Positions 28,518-38,051 of a DNA stretch of 64,000 nt are shown piece after piece (position 1 is the stretch's first letter; each line of letters opens with the position of its first letter). Position numbers and translations under genes: made by a program. The DNA comes from an uncultured Prevotella sp. Lineage in GTDB: Bacteria > Bacteroidota > Bacteroidia > Bacteroidales > Bacteroidaceae. Below the pieces are notes generated by a model. It did not search any database. It saw only the letters and a program-made list of their open reading frames with translations, and had not been told where the DNA came from. The DNA lies in NCBI GenBank assembly GCA_946183415.1, contig CAMHAM010000003.1, positions 84,581 through 148,580 of the forward strand, read 5' to 3'.

Positions 28518-29540
28518 ATGAAAAAGATGATGCATTGGGTGCTCGCCGCCATCTTCTGTATCCACTGCATAACTATATCCGCCGCATACAGCAACAACGA
28601 CAACCCGTCGGACAGCAGCAAGAAGGAGTTGCGTATTGCCATAGCCTGGCGGGCCGACACCGACAACGAGTTCTGCACAAACATTGTCGAGGCTTTCCGT
28701 GAGGCGGGAGTCGAGGTAACAGTGCTGCCACAGGTGAAGGCCGGGTATCTGGACTACGACGGCAGTGTCCTATCAACGGCGTGCACCGACGCTGAGGGTA
28801 TCGGCTATCTGAACAATGCCAGCGGGACGCTGGTACGCTCGCAACTTTATGACGGCTCGAATGCAGCCGATGTGCTGAAAGACGTAGACGGCGTAGTGTT
28901 TACCGGTGGCGAGGACATCTCCCCCACACTGCTGACAGAACCGCAGGACTGGCATCACATCGAGGCCGAGATAGACTACAACGCCGCGCGCGACGTGTCG
29001 GACTTCCTGACCATGGCCTACTGCCTCGACCACGACATCCCCCTCATCGGATTCTGCCGTGGAGCGCAGCTGCTAGGCGTGGTGTCGGGAGCCACCATCA
29101 TTCAGGACATACCCACGTGGTTCGCCGCACAGAGTCTGCCCTATCACTATGAGCACCGCCGCGAGAAAGCCGAAGGAGAAACCTACCGCGACTACACGCC
29201 GCACAATGTCACGCTGACCGACGGCTCGCTGCTGGCCCGCTACTTTGGCACGACGACGCTCACCGGCTGCGCCTCGTGGCACCACCAGGCCCTGCTCGGC
29301 ACCGATGGAACGCCCCTGCGCGTCACCGCGACGACCACCGTGTCGGGCATTGACATGATAGAGGGCATTGAGCGCACCGACAAGGCGTGTGCCATCGGCA
29401 TACAGTTCCATCCCGAGGCTGCCATCGTGAAGCACATCGGCAAGGGCCTGAACAACGCCAATGCTTCGCTGTTCATGACCTACGACGCAGCCATGCCTAT
29501 CTTCCGTGCCTTCATCGGCGAGTGCGCGGCTAACAAATAA
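28518..29540 (+). CDS. Secreted gamma-glutamyl-gamma-aminobutyrate hydrolase-like protein (class I amidotransferase fold, peptidase C26)
   Basis: GVVFTGGEDISPTLL, IGFCRGAQLLGV (Cys nucleophile), GIQFHPEAAI; N-terminal signal sequence. Confidence 0.87.
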   Translation: MKKMMHWVLAAIFCIHCITISAAYSNNDNPSDSSKKELRIAIAWRADTDNEFCTNIVEAFREAGVEVTVLPQVKAGYLDYDGSVLSTACTDAEGIGYLNNASGTLVRSQLYDGSNAADVLKDVDGVVFTGGEDISPTLLTEPQDWHHIEAEIDYNAARDVSDFLTMAYCLDHDIPLIGFCRGAQLLGVVSGATIIQDIPTWFAAQSLPYHYEHRREKAEGETYRDYTPHNVTLTDGSLLARYFGTTTLTGCASWHHQALLGTDGTPLRVTATTTVSGIDMIEGIERTDKACAIGIQFHPEAAIVKHIGKGLNNANASLFMTYDAAMPIFRAFIGECAANK

Positions 29541-29563
29541 TCGAAAAAAGGAGACAGAGACAA

Positions 29564-30289
29564 ATGAGATTTAAAGAACTGAGCGGCAACGCGCTGAAGG
29601 TCATCGCCATCGTCGCCATGACAATCGACCATCTGGCATGGGTGGGCATCGAGACCTACGAGCAGGCGGAGACGCCGTTGCAAATATTCCTGCACTGTAT
29701 CGGACGGCTGACGGCACCGATGATGATATTCTTCGTGGCCGAGGGCTATCACCACACGCACGACTTCCGCTGCTATCTGCGCCGTCTGCTCATGCTGGCC
29801 GTAGTGAGCCACTTTGCCTTCTGCTATTTCAATATGTCGGGCTTCAACCCGCTCAGCAACCTGCTCTTCAATGCCACGAGCATCGCCTGGCCGCTGCTCT
29901 GGGGGCTGATACTGCTGAAAGTATGGGACATGGAGCGACTTGCCCGATGGCAGAAGGTCGGTGTTACGTTGGTGGCCTGCCTGCTCACCTGCACCTCCGA
30001 CTGGAGTTGTGCCGCCCCGCTGGCCATACTCATGATTGGCCGGAACCGGGACAGCTTCTACAAGCAGATGCTCTGGATGATGGCCATTATCTCGCTCTAC
30101 GCCGTCGCCTTCTTCATCTTCCACAGCCCCACCTACGGAATGGTTCACCTGGCCTGCTGGCTGGCAGTGCCGCTGCTGGCGATGTACAACGGGCAGCGAG
30201 GACGGTTGAAGTGGCTCGGCAAGTTCTTTTATTATTACTATCCCGCCCACATGGCGCTCATCGGCCTCCTTGCCAGATGGCTTCAATAA
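29564..30289 (+). CDS. TraX family membrane protein
   Basis: ELSGNALKVIAIVAMTIDHLAWV, IGRLTAPMMIFFVAEGYHHTHD, KWLGKFFYYYYPAHMALIGLL. Confidence 0.87.
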   Translation: MRFKELSGNALKVIAIVAMTIDHLAWVGIETYEQAETPLQIFLHCIGRLTAPMMIFFVAEGYHHTHDFRCYLRRLLMLAVVSHFAFCYFNMSGFNPLSNLLFNATSIAWPLLWGLILLKVWDMERLARWQKVGVTLVACLLTCTSDWSCAAPLAILMIGRNRDSFYKQMLWMMAIISLYAVAFFIFHSPTYGMVHLACWLAVPLLAMYNGQRGRLKWLGKFFYYYYPAHMALIGLLARWLQ

Positions 30290-30311
30290 AAATAACAACG
30301 TGCCAGATCAG

Positions 30312-30329
30312 GGGGACAGGTCTTTGATC
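30312..30329. repeat. Right copy of the 18-bp inverted repeat
   Basis: ggggacaggtctttgatc, exact reverse complement of 26635..26652. Confidence 0.9.
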
Positions 30330-30351
30330 TTTTTTATGAAAGGGATAAGGG

Positions 30352-30381
30352 AATCGGGAGTCAGAGCGACTTCCGATTTTT
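30352..30381 (+). terminator. Intrinsic terminator of the acyltransferase-C26-TraX operon
   Basis: AATCGGGAGTC-agagc-GACTTCCGATTTTT. Confidence 0.8.
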
Positions 30382-30558
30382 CGTCTGGCTGAGGCGAATC
30401 ACAGATAAATAACAACGTGCCTGCCACCCTGTTAACCCCAAAATTCATCTGCCGTCAACAATGTCAATGTTCTTTTGTCTATCATCGCTATCTATGTTTT
30501 ATGGGGGCAAAGATACGAAAATATTTCCTAGAATGCGATATTTTACGATTTTCGGGTC

Positions 30559-30816
30559 AACTCTATGGTACCTCTATGGTAGGTCTATGGTACCTCTTTG
30601 TTAGGTCTTGAAAGCACGAAAAACGCCTGAGAGCCCTTTATACAAAGGCAATTCGTCGAAACTAACGGTAGGTCTGGCCAAAAGTGGCACTTATTCCTCA
30701 ATAAGGAACGCTTATCGGCTGATACTGGTTCCTTATCAGGGAAGGAAAATATTCCCACACTGGGACTAAAGTGTTCCCACCTTGGGACCAAAGCAGTCCC
30801 ACGGTGGGAACGTATG
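30559..30816. repeat. Composite intergenic repeat, copy 1: 11-bp array + conserved core + 22-bp palindrome array
   Basis: 11-bp units from 30559; core 30603-30725; TTCCCAnnnTGGGAC units at 30751, 30773 and 30795; homologous in reverse to 54141..54448. Confidence 0.88.
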
Positions 30817-30843
30817 CCTTTCTGCCAGGGGCGCAAAGGGGAA

Positions 30844-30872
30844 AAGGGGCTTACCTCACGGCAAGCCCCCTT
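30844..30872 (-). terminator. Terminator hairpin for the downstream minus-strand DUF2023-like gene
   Basis: AGGGGCTT-acctcacggc-AAGCCCCCT. Confidence 0.6.
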
Positions 30873-30916
30873 ACTAAAACTAAACAAATACTTTATGAAT
30901 TTTATACCTGTGATTA

Positions 30917-31330
30917 TCAGTCGGGGTTGCATCCTGTAGCTTGCCAGTAACCCGGGCTGAGGTGCTGAGGATGGCACTTTCCCTGACTCTTACGCTTGCA
31001 ATAGCGTTCGCATTGCACGCAGATGTCGTAGCCCAGCATGGCGCCAAGGATAAAGTCTTCTTCAGGTGTGAGCTGATTCAGAGGACGGGTGACGATGAGC
31101 CGTATGGCCTCCAGGCATTCGCGGCGCCCGAAATAGACGTTCAGGTTCTGCTGCCCTGCGGGTTGTAGCACGTAGGGTATGCCTTGACTCTCCAGTCTCT
31201 TTACAGCCAATTGACCATATTTCTTGTTACAGGTGAACAGTGCCATTTGCCTTATGCCCTTGTTCAGTTCATAGATATGGTTCATCAGCACCTTCATTTC
31301 TGTAGGGATTGTTGCTTTTGTCGTTGCCAT
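30917..31330 (-). CDS. DUF2023-like protein
   Basis: MKVLMNHIYELNKGIRQMALFT and cysteine-rich C-terminus CVQCERYCKRKSQGKC; start placed at MATTKATIP. Confidence 0.65.
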   Translation of the reverse strand: MATTKATIPTEMKVLMNHIYELNKGIRQMALFTCNKKYGQLAVKRLESQGIPYVLQPAGQQNLNVYFGRRECLEAIRLIVTRPLNQLTPEEDFILGAMLGYDICVQCERYCKRKSQGKCHPQHLSPGYWQATGCNPD

Positions 31331-31486
31331 TGTTGATTCAATTTTTCGGCTGCAAAGGTACGATGAATAATTGAAGTGCGCAATACCTAAAACAGAGTGT
31401 TTGGGCATTGCGCACTTGCGATAAGATGTAAAAGTAGATTAATCAGAAGTAGGTATTCCCGGAGGGTGGCAGTAGCCTGTAATACC

Positions 31487-32449
31487 CTATAGTTTAACGC
31501 TTGATATGTCCACGAGTCCGTTGACGATGGCGTAAATGGTAAGGCCTGCGGGAGAGTGGATCTGTAGTTTGCGGGCAATATTGCGTCGATGGGTGATGAC
31601 GGTATTGACTGAGATACACAGGTGGTCGGCTATCTCCTTGTTTGACATACCTTGTACTAAGGAGATGATGACATCCTTCTCACGGTCAGAGAGGGTATCA
31701 GGATTTTGGCTGGCTCCGGCTTTAAACACCATTCCTGAGATATTTCGTGTCACGTCGCTCTGCTTTGCCTGCTGTTCCAGATGGCGGATGGCAGGTACAA
31801 AGATGTGATCTTCGACCTCGGCATGCTGGCGCAGCCATACCTCATTTTCGTAGATATCGTGTAACGTGGCGGTAAGCTGGTTGTTGTGCAGGCCGTCCTG
31901 AGGCAGATACTTGATGATCAGCAGTTTCAGCTCGCGCAATTTCTTGTCGGCAGCCCCATGATGCTTCGAAAAGGTCTCCACATTGTAGTCGTTGGCAGGG
32001 CGCCCTTCAATTAGCGACTGCACATAAGGGAAGAGTGTCTTTTGTTCGTATTTCATGTGGCGGCGTATCTCGTGGGCATATTCATCGTAGAACCGGAGGA
32101 TAAGTTTGGCGAGGGATTCACTTTCGTCCAGCGACTCCTGTAGCTCCCGACGAATATAGGGCAACTGAAAATCAAGGAAATAGGCATGACTGGCCTCAAG
32201 ATAATGCAATAGGGTAGGAACGAAGAGCTGCTCGTCTGCATCGAACTCCCCATAGCCATTAATAGTAAAGTTGACAACCGCTAAGAATGTGTATGTATCC
32301 ACATTGTTGTCATCACAGGTCTCTTTCACCGTCTTATCGCCAAAACCAAGACTGATGCCAAAACTCCCCAACATCTGCAATAGGTCATAATTGTCACGAA
32401 TGAGGGATATCATCTTATCATCGGCCTCATACATTTTTTGATTTCTCAT
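31487..32449 (-). CDS. Hemerythrin/RIC-like domain fused to LuxR-type HTH regulator
   Basis: RRHMKYEQKTLFPYV, SKHHGAADKKLREL, RQHAEVEDHIFVPAI; LSDREKDVIISLVQGMSNKEIADHLCISVNTVITHRRNIARKL. Confidence 0.88.
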   Translation of the reverse strand: MRNQKMYEADDKMISLIRDNYDLLQMLGSFGISLGFGDKTVKETCDDNNVDTYTFLAVVNFTINGYGEFDADEQLFVPTLLHYLEASHAYFLDFQLPYIRRELQESLDESESLAKLILRFYDEYAHEIRRHMKYEQKTLFPYVQSLIEGRPANDYNVETFSKHHGAADKKLRELKLLIIKYLPQDGLHNNQLTATLHDIYENEVWLRQHAEVEDHIFVPAIRHLEQQAKQSDVTRNISGMVFKAGASQNPDTLSDREKDVIISLVQGMSNKEIADHLCISVNTVITHRRNIARKLQIHSPAGLTIYAIVNGLVDISSVKL

Positions 32450-32652
32450 CTTGTTTTACCTATTTTTGATTACTGGGTGCAAAGGTAGGCATTATTTTCC
32501 ACATTCACAATAGTCACAATTAGGTATTTTTCCTTTCTGATAACCCTCAAAAAGCCCTATTTTTGATGATTTCACTAATTTTAGGTATAGGTTAACAACC
32601 AGAAACCTTGTACCTTTGCAGCCGATTTTACAGCCGATTTGATTTTATAAAG

Positions 32653-33957
32653 ATGAAAAAAGTATTTGGTATAATGGTAATGGCGGCTATATTCAGCACA
32701 GCTCGTGCTGCAGAGCCAGACACACTGGGATATAGCAAGTTCCGCTTTGGAGGGTATGGTGAAGTAGTGGCAAACTTCAAGGACTACGGCATCAATCGTT
32801 TCTATGGACACAAGGAAGGAAATGCCAAGCAGAGCCACAATGAGATCAGTATCCCTCGTTTTGTGTTGGCATTTGACTACAAGTTCACTCCCAAATGGAT
32901 TCTTGGGGCTGAGATTGAGTTTGAATACGGAGGAACAGGAACTGCCTATGAGCTGGAGAATACTGAGAACGGTGAGTACGAGACAGAAGTAGAAAAGGGT
33001 GGAGAAGTGGCTCTTGAGCAGCTTCACATCACTCGTATGATTGTTCCTGAGTTCAATATCCGTGCAGGTCATCTGATTGTGCCCGTTGGTCTGACGAATG
33101 AGCACCATGAGCCCATCAACTTCTTTGGATCTTTGCGTCCTGAAGGCGAGTCAACGATTATCCCCTGCACTTGGCACGAGACGGGTATAGAGTTCCTCGG
33201 CAAGTTTGGCAAGGGCTATGGTACATTCGACTATGAAGCCATGATCGTAACAGGTCTGAACGCCAATGGATTCGATCGTAATAACTGGGTAAAGAATGGT
33301 AAGCAGGGCTTGTTCGAAGGTGATAACTTTACGAGTCCTGCCTATGTGGCACGCTTGAACTACACAGGTGTGCCAGGCCTGCGCATTGGTGGTTCTATCT
33401 ACTACTGTGCCAATGCCGGTGCCAATGCCGACAAGCTGATTACCTATGATGAAATCGGTAAGATACCAGTGACCATCTATTCCGTAGATGCCCAGTATAC
33501 TAATAAATATGTAACAGCGCGTGCTAACTATCTTTCCGGCAATATTGCCCATGCCGATCAGGTGGGAGCCAAGAATGGCAAGCTGTCCAACAAGTCTGGG
33601 TACAGCCGTCTGACCCCGATAGCCAAGAGGGCCGTGTCTTATAATGCTGAGGTTGGTTTCAACCTGAAGAATATCTTCGGTGGGCATCCTGGTTTTCCTG
33701 TCATCTATCCCTTTGCACAATATGAATATTATAACTCTCAGGAGAAGGGCGAGGGTATGGATGTGATGGATGCCCGCTGCCAGGTGAGCAAATGGAACTT
33801 CGGCCTGAACTGGAAGGCCCTGCCCAACTTGGTGGTCAAAGCCGACTACACGACACGCCAGATAGGCACCAGCAAGGTGTTTGGCAAGGGGGCATACAAC
33901 AGTGAGAACGAGTTTGGTATTGGCATAGCCTATATCGGCTGGTTCTTCAGCAAATAG
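32653..33957 (+). CDS. Outer membrane porin
   Basis: Signal peptide, FRFGGYGEVVANF, beta-strand pattern, C-terminal aromatic motif; TACCTTTG promoter upstream. Confidence 0.8.
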   Translation: MKKVFGIMVMAAIFSTARAAEPDTLGYSKFRFGGYGEVVANFKDYGINRFYGHKEGNAKQSHNEISIPRFVLAFDYKFTPKWILGAEIEFEYGGTGTAYELENTENGEYETEVEKGGEVALEQLHITRMIVPEFNIRAGHLIVPVGLTNEHHEPINFFGSLRPEGESTIIPCTWHETGIEFLGKFGKGYGTFDYEAMIVTGLNANGFDRNNWVKNGKQGLFEGDNFTSPAYVARLNYTGVPGLRIGGSIYYCANAGANADKLITYDEIGKIPVTIYSVDAQYTNKYVTARANYLSGNIAHADQVGAKNGKLSNKSGYSRLTPIAKRAVSYNAEVGFNLKNIFGGHPGFPVIYPFAQYEYYNSQEKGEGMDVMDARCQVSKWNFGLNWKALPNLVVKADYTTRQIGTSKVFGKGAYNSENEFGIGIAYIGWFFSK

Positions 33958-33998
33958 GAACTGCAATTTATTATTAACAGTATTAACAATATGTAATC

Positions 33999-35171
33999 AT
34001 GAAGAAAAATTTATTTTTGCTGAGTCTCGCCATGATGGGACTCACGTCGTTCACCGCCTGTAGCAGTAGCGACGATGACAACAAGAAGGAGGATGAGACA
34101 TCTGAGATTACCATCCAGGACAGTGAGTATGATGCCATTATCAACCAGTATGTCGACAATGTGGTGCTTCCTACCTACAACGACCTGAAAACCAAGAACA
34201 GTGCTCTCTATCAGGCAGTGGTTGCCTTTGGCGATGCTCCTTCGAATGCCAATTTCCAGGCCATCTGTGATGCCTGGCTGGCAGCGCGTGAACCATGGGA
34301 GTCGAGCGAGGCATTCCTCTTCGGTCCTGTTGCCGATTATGGACTGGATCCCAATATGGACTCTTGGCCTCTTGATCAGGAGGCAATCGTCAACATGCTG
34401 ACCTCTCAGCAGTGGAACGATATGAAATGGACAGGCGACTATAATGAGGATGACGAGGCTATTGCAGCAGCCCAGAACGTGCGTGGTTTCCACACACTTG
34501 AGTTCCTCGCCTTCCGCGACGGCAAGGCCCGCACCCTGAATGATGCCGCTACCGACGGTGAAGCTGCCAACGCTGTCTACAATGAGAGCAATGCGACAGC
34601 CTGGGCACAGTATATGAGAAACACCGCCCAGCTTCTGGTCGATGATGTCACACTGTTGTGCGATGCTTGGAACAACGGCTATGCTACTACTTTCAAGAAC
34701 CACAATGGCGGTGACTTCACCAGCGGCCTGAGCTGTATCGAGCAGTTGATTGATGGCTGTATAGACATTGCCGGTGAGGTTGGCGATGCTAAGATTGGTG
34801 ATCCCTACGATCTCTATGTCTCTGGTAAAACCAATGAGGCCCTCTATGCTGTTGAGTCTTGGTACAGCTGGCACTCACGTGACGACTATACCAACAATAT
34901 CTACTCCATCCGCAATGCCTACTATGGTTCGCTCGACGGAAGCATCAATACAAACTCACTCTCCAAACTCGTGGCTAAGTACAACCCGGCCCTCGACACT
35001 GATGTGAAGAATGCCATCGATGCTGCTGCCAAGGCTATCCAGGCCATTCCACAACCGTTCCGTAACAACATCAACTCCAAGGAGGCTGCCGCCGCCATGG
35101 ATGCCTGTGCTGAACTGAGCGATATCCTGGAGAACGAGCTGAAGCCTTTCCTGCAGAATCATACCAAGTAA
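33999..35171 (+). CDS. Imelysin family (M75) lipoprotein, iron-related
   Basis: Lipobox FTACSSS; WLAAREPWESSEAFLFGPV, GFHTLEFLAF (GxHxxE). Confidence 0.9.
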   Translation: MKKNLFLLSLAMMGLTSFTACSSSDDDNKKEDETSEITIQDSEYDAIINQYVDNVVLPTYNDLKTKNSALYQAVVAFGDAPSNANFQAICDAWLAAREPWESSEAFLFGPVADYGLDPNMDSWPLDQEAIVNMLTSQQWNDMKWTGDYNEDDEAIAAAQNVRGFHTLEFLAFRDGKARTLNDAATDGEAANAVYNESNATAWAQYMRNTAQLLVDDVTLLCDAWNNGYATTFKNHNGGDFTSGLSCIEQLIDGCIDIAGEVGDAKIGDPYDLYVSGKTNEALYAVESWYSWHSRDDYTNNIYSIRNAYYGSLDGSINTNSLSKLVAKYNPALDTDVKNAIDAAAKAIQAIPQPFRNNINSKEAAAAMDACAELSDILENELKPFLQNHTK

Positions 35172-35270
35172 GGTAGCTTACAAATTCTATGCCGCTAAGC
35201 GGAGGCGAGACCAAAATCTCGTCTTCGCTATTGTGGTTAAAAGAACAAAACAGATTTTCCATCACTTTTT

Positions 35271-36725
35271 ATGAACAAATACTTTAGTGTTTCATTACTA
35301 CTTACAGGTATTCTAAGTCTCACAGCCTGTAATGAAAGCGAGCAGCTTGATGTGGAAGATGTCAGCATCCCGCGAGGCTATGCACTTTCAGCGGGTACCT
35401 CGACAGGGTTTTATAACTCCTCCGTAGCCTATGATCAGGCGGCACGCTGGCTCTCAGGTACATACGCCTCAAGATTCAATGTGGGAGACCGGCTATATGA
35501 CAATGTCAAGACCTCAAACGAGAACGGGCACGGCGGTGGCCTCGGACCCGTCTATGCCGGTTATAGCTGTGGTAGCTGTCACAGAAACGCCGGACGTACG
35601 GAACCTACTTATTGGACGAGCTTCAAACAAGGCAGTGACGACGGCTCTGGTCCTTACGGCTTCACTGCCTCACTGATATATATCACCCGTAAGAACGGCA
35701 CATTCTTTCCTAACTATGGCCGCGTCATCCATGACCAGGCCATCTATGGTGTTCGTCCTGAAGGCAAGCTGAAGGTGAAGATCGACTCCATGACCTATAG
35801 TTTTCCTGATGGCGAGAAATACACTCTCTGCGTACCCAAGTGGTCGATCACTGAGTGGTATGCCGACTCCATCAGTCCCGATGACCTCTTCTGTACCGTC
35901 CGTGTACCGCTGCGACATGTCGGTATGGGACAGATGATGGCTCTCGACCCCAATGAGATCGAGGCACTTGCCCGCAAGAGCAACTATCCAGAGTGGGGTA
36001 TCAGCGGACGGTGCAACTACATCAACGAACGTGGCAAGCTACAGCTTGGACTCTCTGGCAACAAAGCCCAGCATGCCGACTTGACAGTGGAACTCGGTTT
36101 CTCCAGTGACATGGGTATGACCAACAGCCGCTATCCAGAGGAAATCTGCGAGGGACAGCGGCAGATGGAGGAAGGCTCCATGATGGGGTTGGCCTACGAT
36201 ATGCTTGATGTGTCGGCTGAAGACATGGAGGATGTTGATCTCTATATGCAGAGCCTCTCTGTGCCAGGTCGGCGAAATGTCAACAATGCTGATGTTCAGG
36301 CTGGTGAGCAGCTTTTCTATCAGGCTGGCTGCCATCTCTGCCATGTGACGACCTTGCACACCAAGCCCCGTGGCACCACCTTGTTGATGGGGACAGAACT
36401 CCCCTGGCTGGGCAGCCAGACCATTCATCCCTATTCAGATTTTCTGCTTCATGATATGGGCTCTGAGATTATGGGCGTTGGATTGAACGATAACTTTGTC
36501 AGCGGTCTGGCGCGTGGCAATGAGTGGCGCACGACCCCGCTTTGGGGTGTGGGACTGCAGAAGAAGGTCAACGGACACACCTACTTCCTTCACGACGGAC
36601 GTGCCCGCAACTTCATCGAGGCCATCATGTGGCATGGCGGTGAGGGCGAGGCTTCCAAGAATAAGTTCAAGAACATGAGTAAGAAGGAGCGCGACCAGCT
36701 CGTACAGTTCCTCAATTCGTTATAA
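35271..36725 (+). CDS. Di-haem oxidoreductase (DHOR/thiol oxidoreductase-like) lipoprotein
   Basis: Two CxxCH motifs (CGSCHRNAG, CHLCHVTT), PLWGVGL.....FLHDGRARNFIEAIMWHGGEGEASK. Confidence 0.92.
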   Translation: MNKYFSVSLLLTGILSLTACNESEQLDVEDVSIPRGYALSAGTSTGFYNSSVAYDQAARWLSGTYASRFNVGDRLYDNVKTSNENGHGGGLGPVYAGYSCGSCHRNAGRTEPTYWTSFKQGSDDGSGPYGFTASLIYITRKNGTFFPNYGRVIHDQAIYGVRPEGKLKVKIDSMTYSFPDGEKYTLCVPKWSITEWYADSISPDDLFCTVRVPLRHVGMGQMMALDPNEIEALARKSNYPEWGISGRCNYINERGKLQLGLSGNKAQHADLTVELGFSSDMGMTNSRYPEEICEGQRQMEEGSMMGLAYDMLDVSAEDMEDVDLYMQSLSVPGRRNVNNADVQAGEQLFYQAGCHLCHVTTLHTKPRGTTLLMGTELPWLGSQTIHPYSDFLLHDMGSEIMGVGLNDNFVSGLARGNEWRTTPLWGVGLQKKVNGHTYFLHDGRARNFIEAIMWHGGEGEASKNKFKNMSKKERDQLVQFLNSL

Positions 36726-36753
36726 AAAGTAAAAAGGAAAAAACAATATAGCA

Positions 36754-38028
36754 ATGAGATACAACAAACTATTCGCCATACTGATGGCAAGCACCCTCTC
36801 CGTTGGTGCCTTTGCAGAGACGGAGACAAATGAGACCTTGGCAACGGTTCCTGCCGCTGAAGAGCAGACAGAGGCCGATAAGTTGAATATGGATAACGGT
36901 GTGATCCCTATTGCCGACGACCGTGGCTTTACCCTCCAGTCGAACAACGGCAACTTTGTGTTTAAGCCGTACCTCTTCCTACAGACGACAGCCAACTTCA
37001 GGTACTACGATGATGAAGGACTCGACAAGGCTTATAACCAGGACAACATTGCCAACTCTGGCTTCGCCATGCCTTATGCCATCATCGGCTTTACAGGTAG
37101 AGCCTTTGGCAAGATCGACTATAATGTCTGTGTCAACGCTGCCGCCTCGGGTGGCAATATCCTCCAGCAGGCGTGGATCGACTATGCCGTCAGTCCTGCT
37201 CTCCGTTTCCGTGTCGGCAAGTTCAAGACACCATTCACCCATGCTTACCTCACTACTCTCGGTGAGACTCTGTTCCCCAGTCTGCCTACATCCCTGACAG
37301 CTGTTGCCATCCTCCCTTACTCACTCAATGCAGTTACTCCAGGCATCGGCACGGGCTTTGACCTCGGGGTGGAGGTTCATGGACTTATTGCCAACAAGGT
37401 CGGCTATGAGGTTGGTCTCTGGAACGGTACAGGCTCTGCCCAGAATGGAGCCACCAAGACCGTTAGCGACGACCTCCATATCCCCTCACTGCTCTATGCA
37501 GGCCGCGTCACCTTTCAGCCCAAGGGTGCCATGCCGATGACGCAGGGAAACCCGAAACTTCTCCATGAGGACAAGATGCTTTTCGGCCTCAGTGCCAATT
37601 ACAATGTGGAGTCGGAGAACGAGTCGACCAACGACTTCCGCGCCGGCTTCGAGTTCGCCATGCTCAAGAACAGGTGGTATGTCGCTGCCGAAGCCTATTA
37701 TATGCGTATCGGATTTACCAACCGCCAGAAGATCAGCGACTCCTATAATTACTGGGGCGGTTATGCCCAGGTGGGCTATTTCGTACACCCAAGATGGCAA
37801 CTGGGCCTGCGCTACGATTTCTATGATCGCAACGGCACCAGCAAGGATGGAATCCTGAACATGCCTGCTGCCAGCATCAATTTCTTTATTCCGAAGACCA
37901 GCATCAAGCTCTCTGCCATGTACCAGTACATTGGACGCACGGGACATGAGACCCAACTCGACCGGGATATGGACGACCTCGGCATCTGTACTCACATGGC
38001 CCAGCTGATGCTTCAGTACGCCTTCTAA
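36754..38028 (+). CDS. OprO/OprP-like phosphate-selective porin family protein
   Basis: Signal peptide, RFRVGKFKTPFT, GLRYDFYDRNG, terminal F. Confidence 0.75.
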   Translation: MRYNKLFAILMASTLSVGAFAETETNETLATVPAAEEQTEADKLNMDNGVIPIADDRGFTLQSNNGNFVFKPYLFLQTTANFRYYDDEGLDKAYNQDNIANSGFAMPYAIIGFTGRAFGKIDYNVCVNAAASGGNILQQAWIDYAVSPALRFRVGKFKTPFTHAYLTTLGETLFPSLPTSLTAVAILPYSLNAVTPGIGTGFDLGVEVHGLIANKVGYEVGLWNGTGSAQNGATKTVSDDLHIPSLLYAGRVTFQPKGAMPMTQGNPKLLHEDKMLFGLSANYNVESENESTNDFRAGFEFAMLKNRWYVAAEAYYMRIGFTNRQKISDSYNYWGGYAQVGYFVHPRWQLGLRYDFYDRNGTSKDGILNMPAASINFFIPKTSIKLSAMYQYIGRTGHETQLDRDMDDLGICTHMAQLMLQYAF

Positions 38029-38051
38029 CAGGTTGAGAAATAGTGATTACG

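Noticed and set aside
26967-28565. 532-aa minus-strand ORF across the GC-rich cassette
   Set aside because: High GC suppresses stop codons; the plus strand encodes recognisable proteins with proper starts, promoter and terminator.
26635-30329. Transposon with terminal inverted repeats
   Set aside because: No transposase or integrase inside, and the GGGGACAGGT motif also occurs at other sites (48.6 kb), so a REP-like dispersed repeat is at least as likely. Kept as a cassette finding, not called a mobile element.
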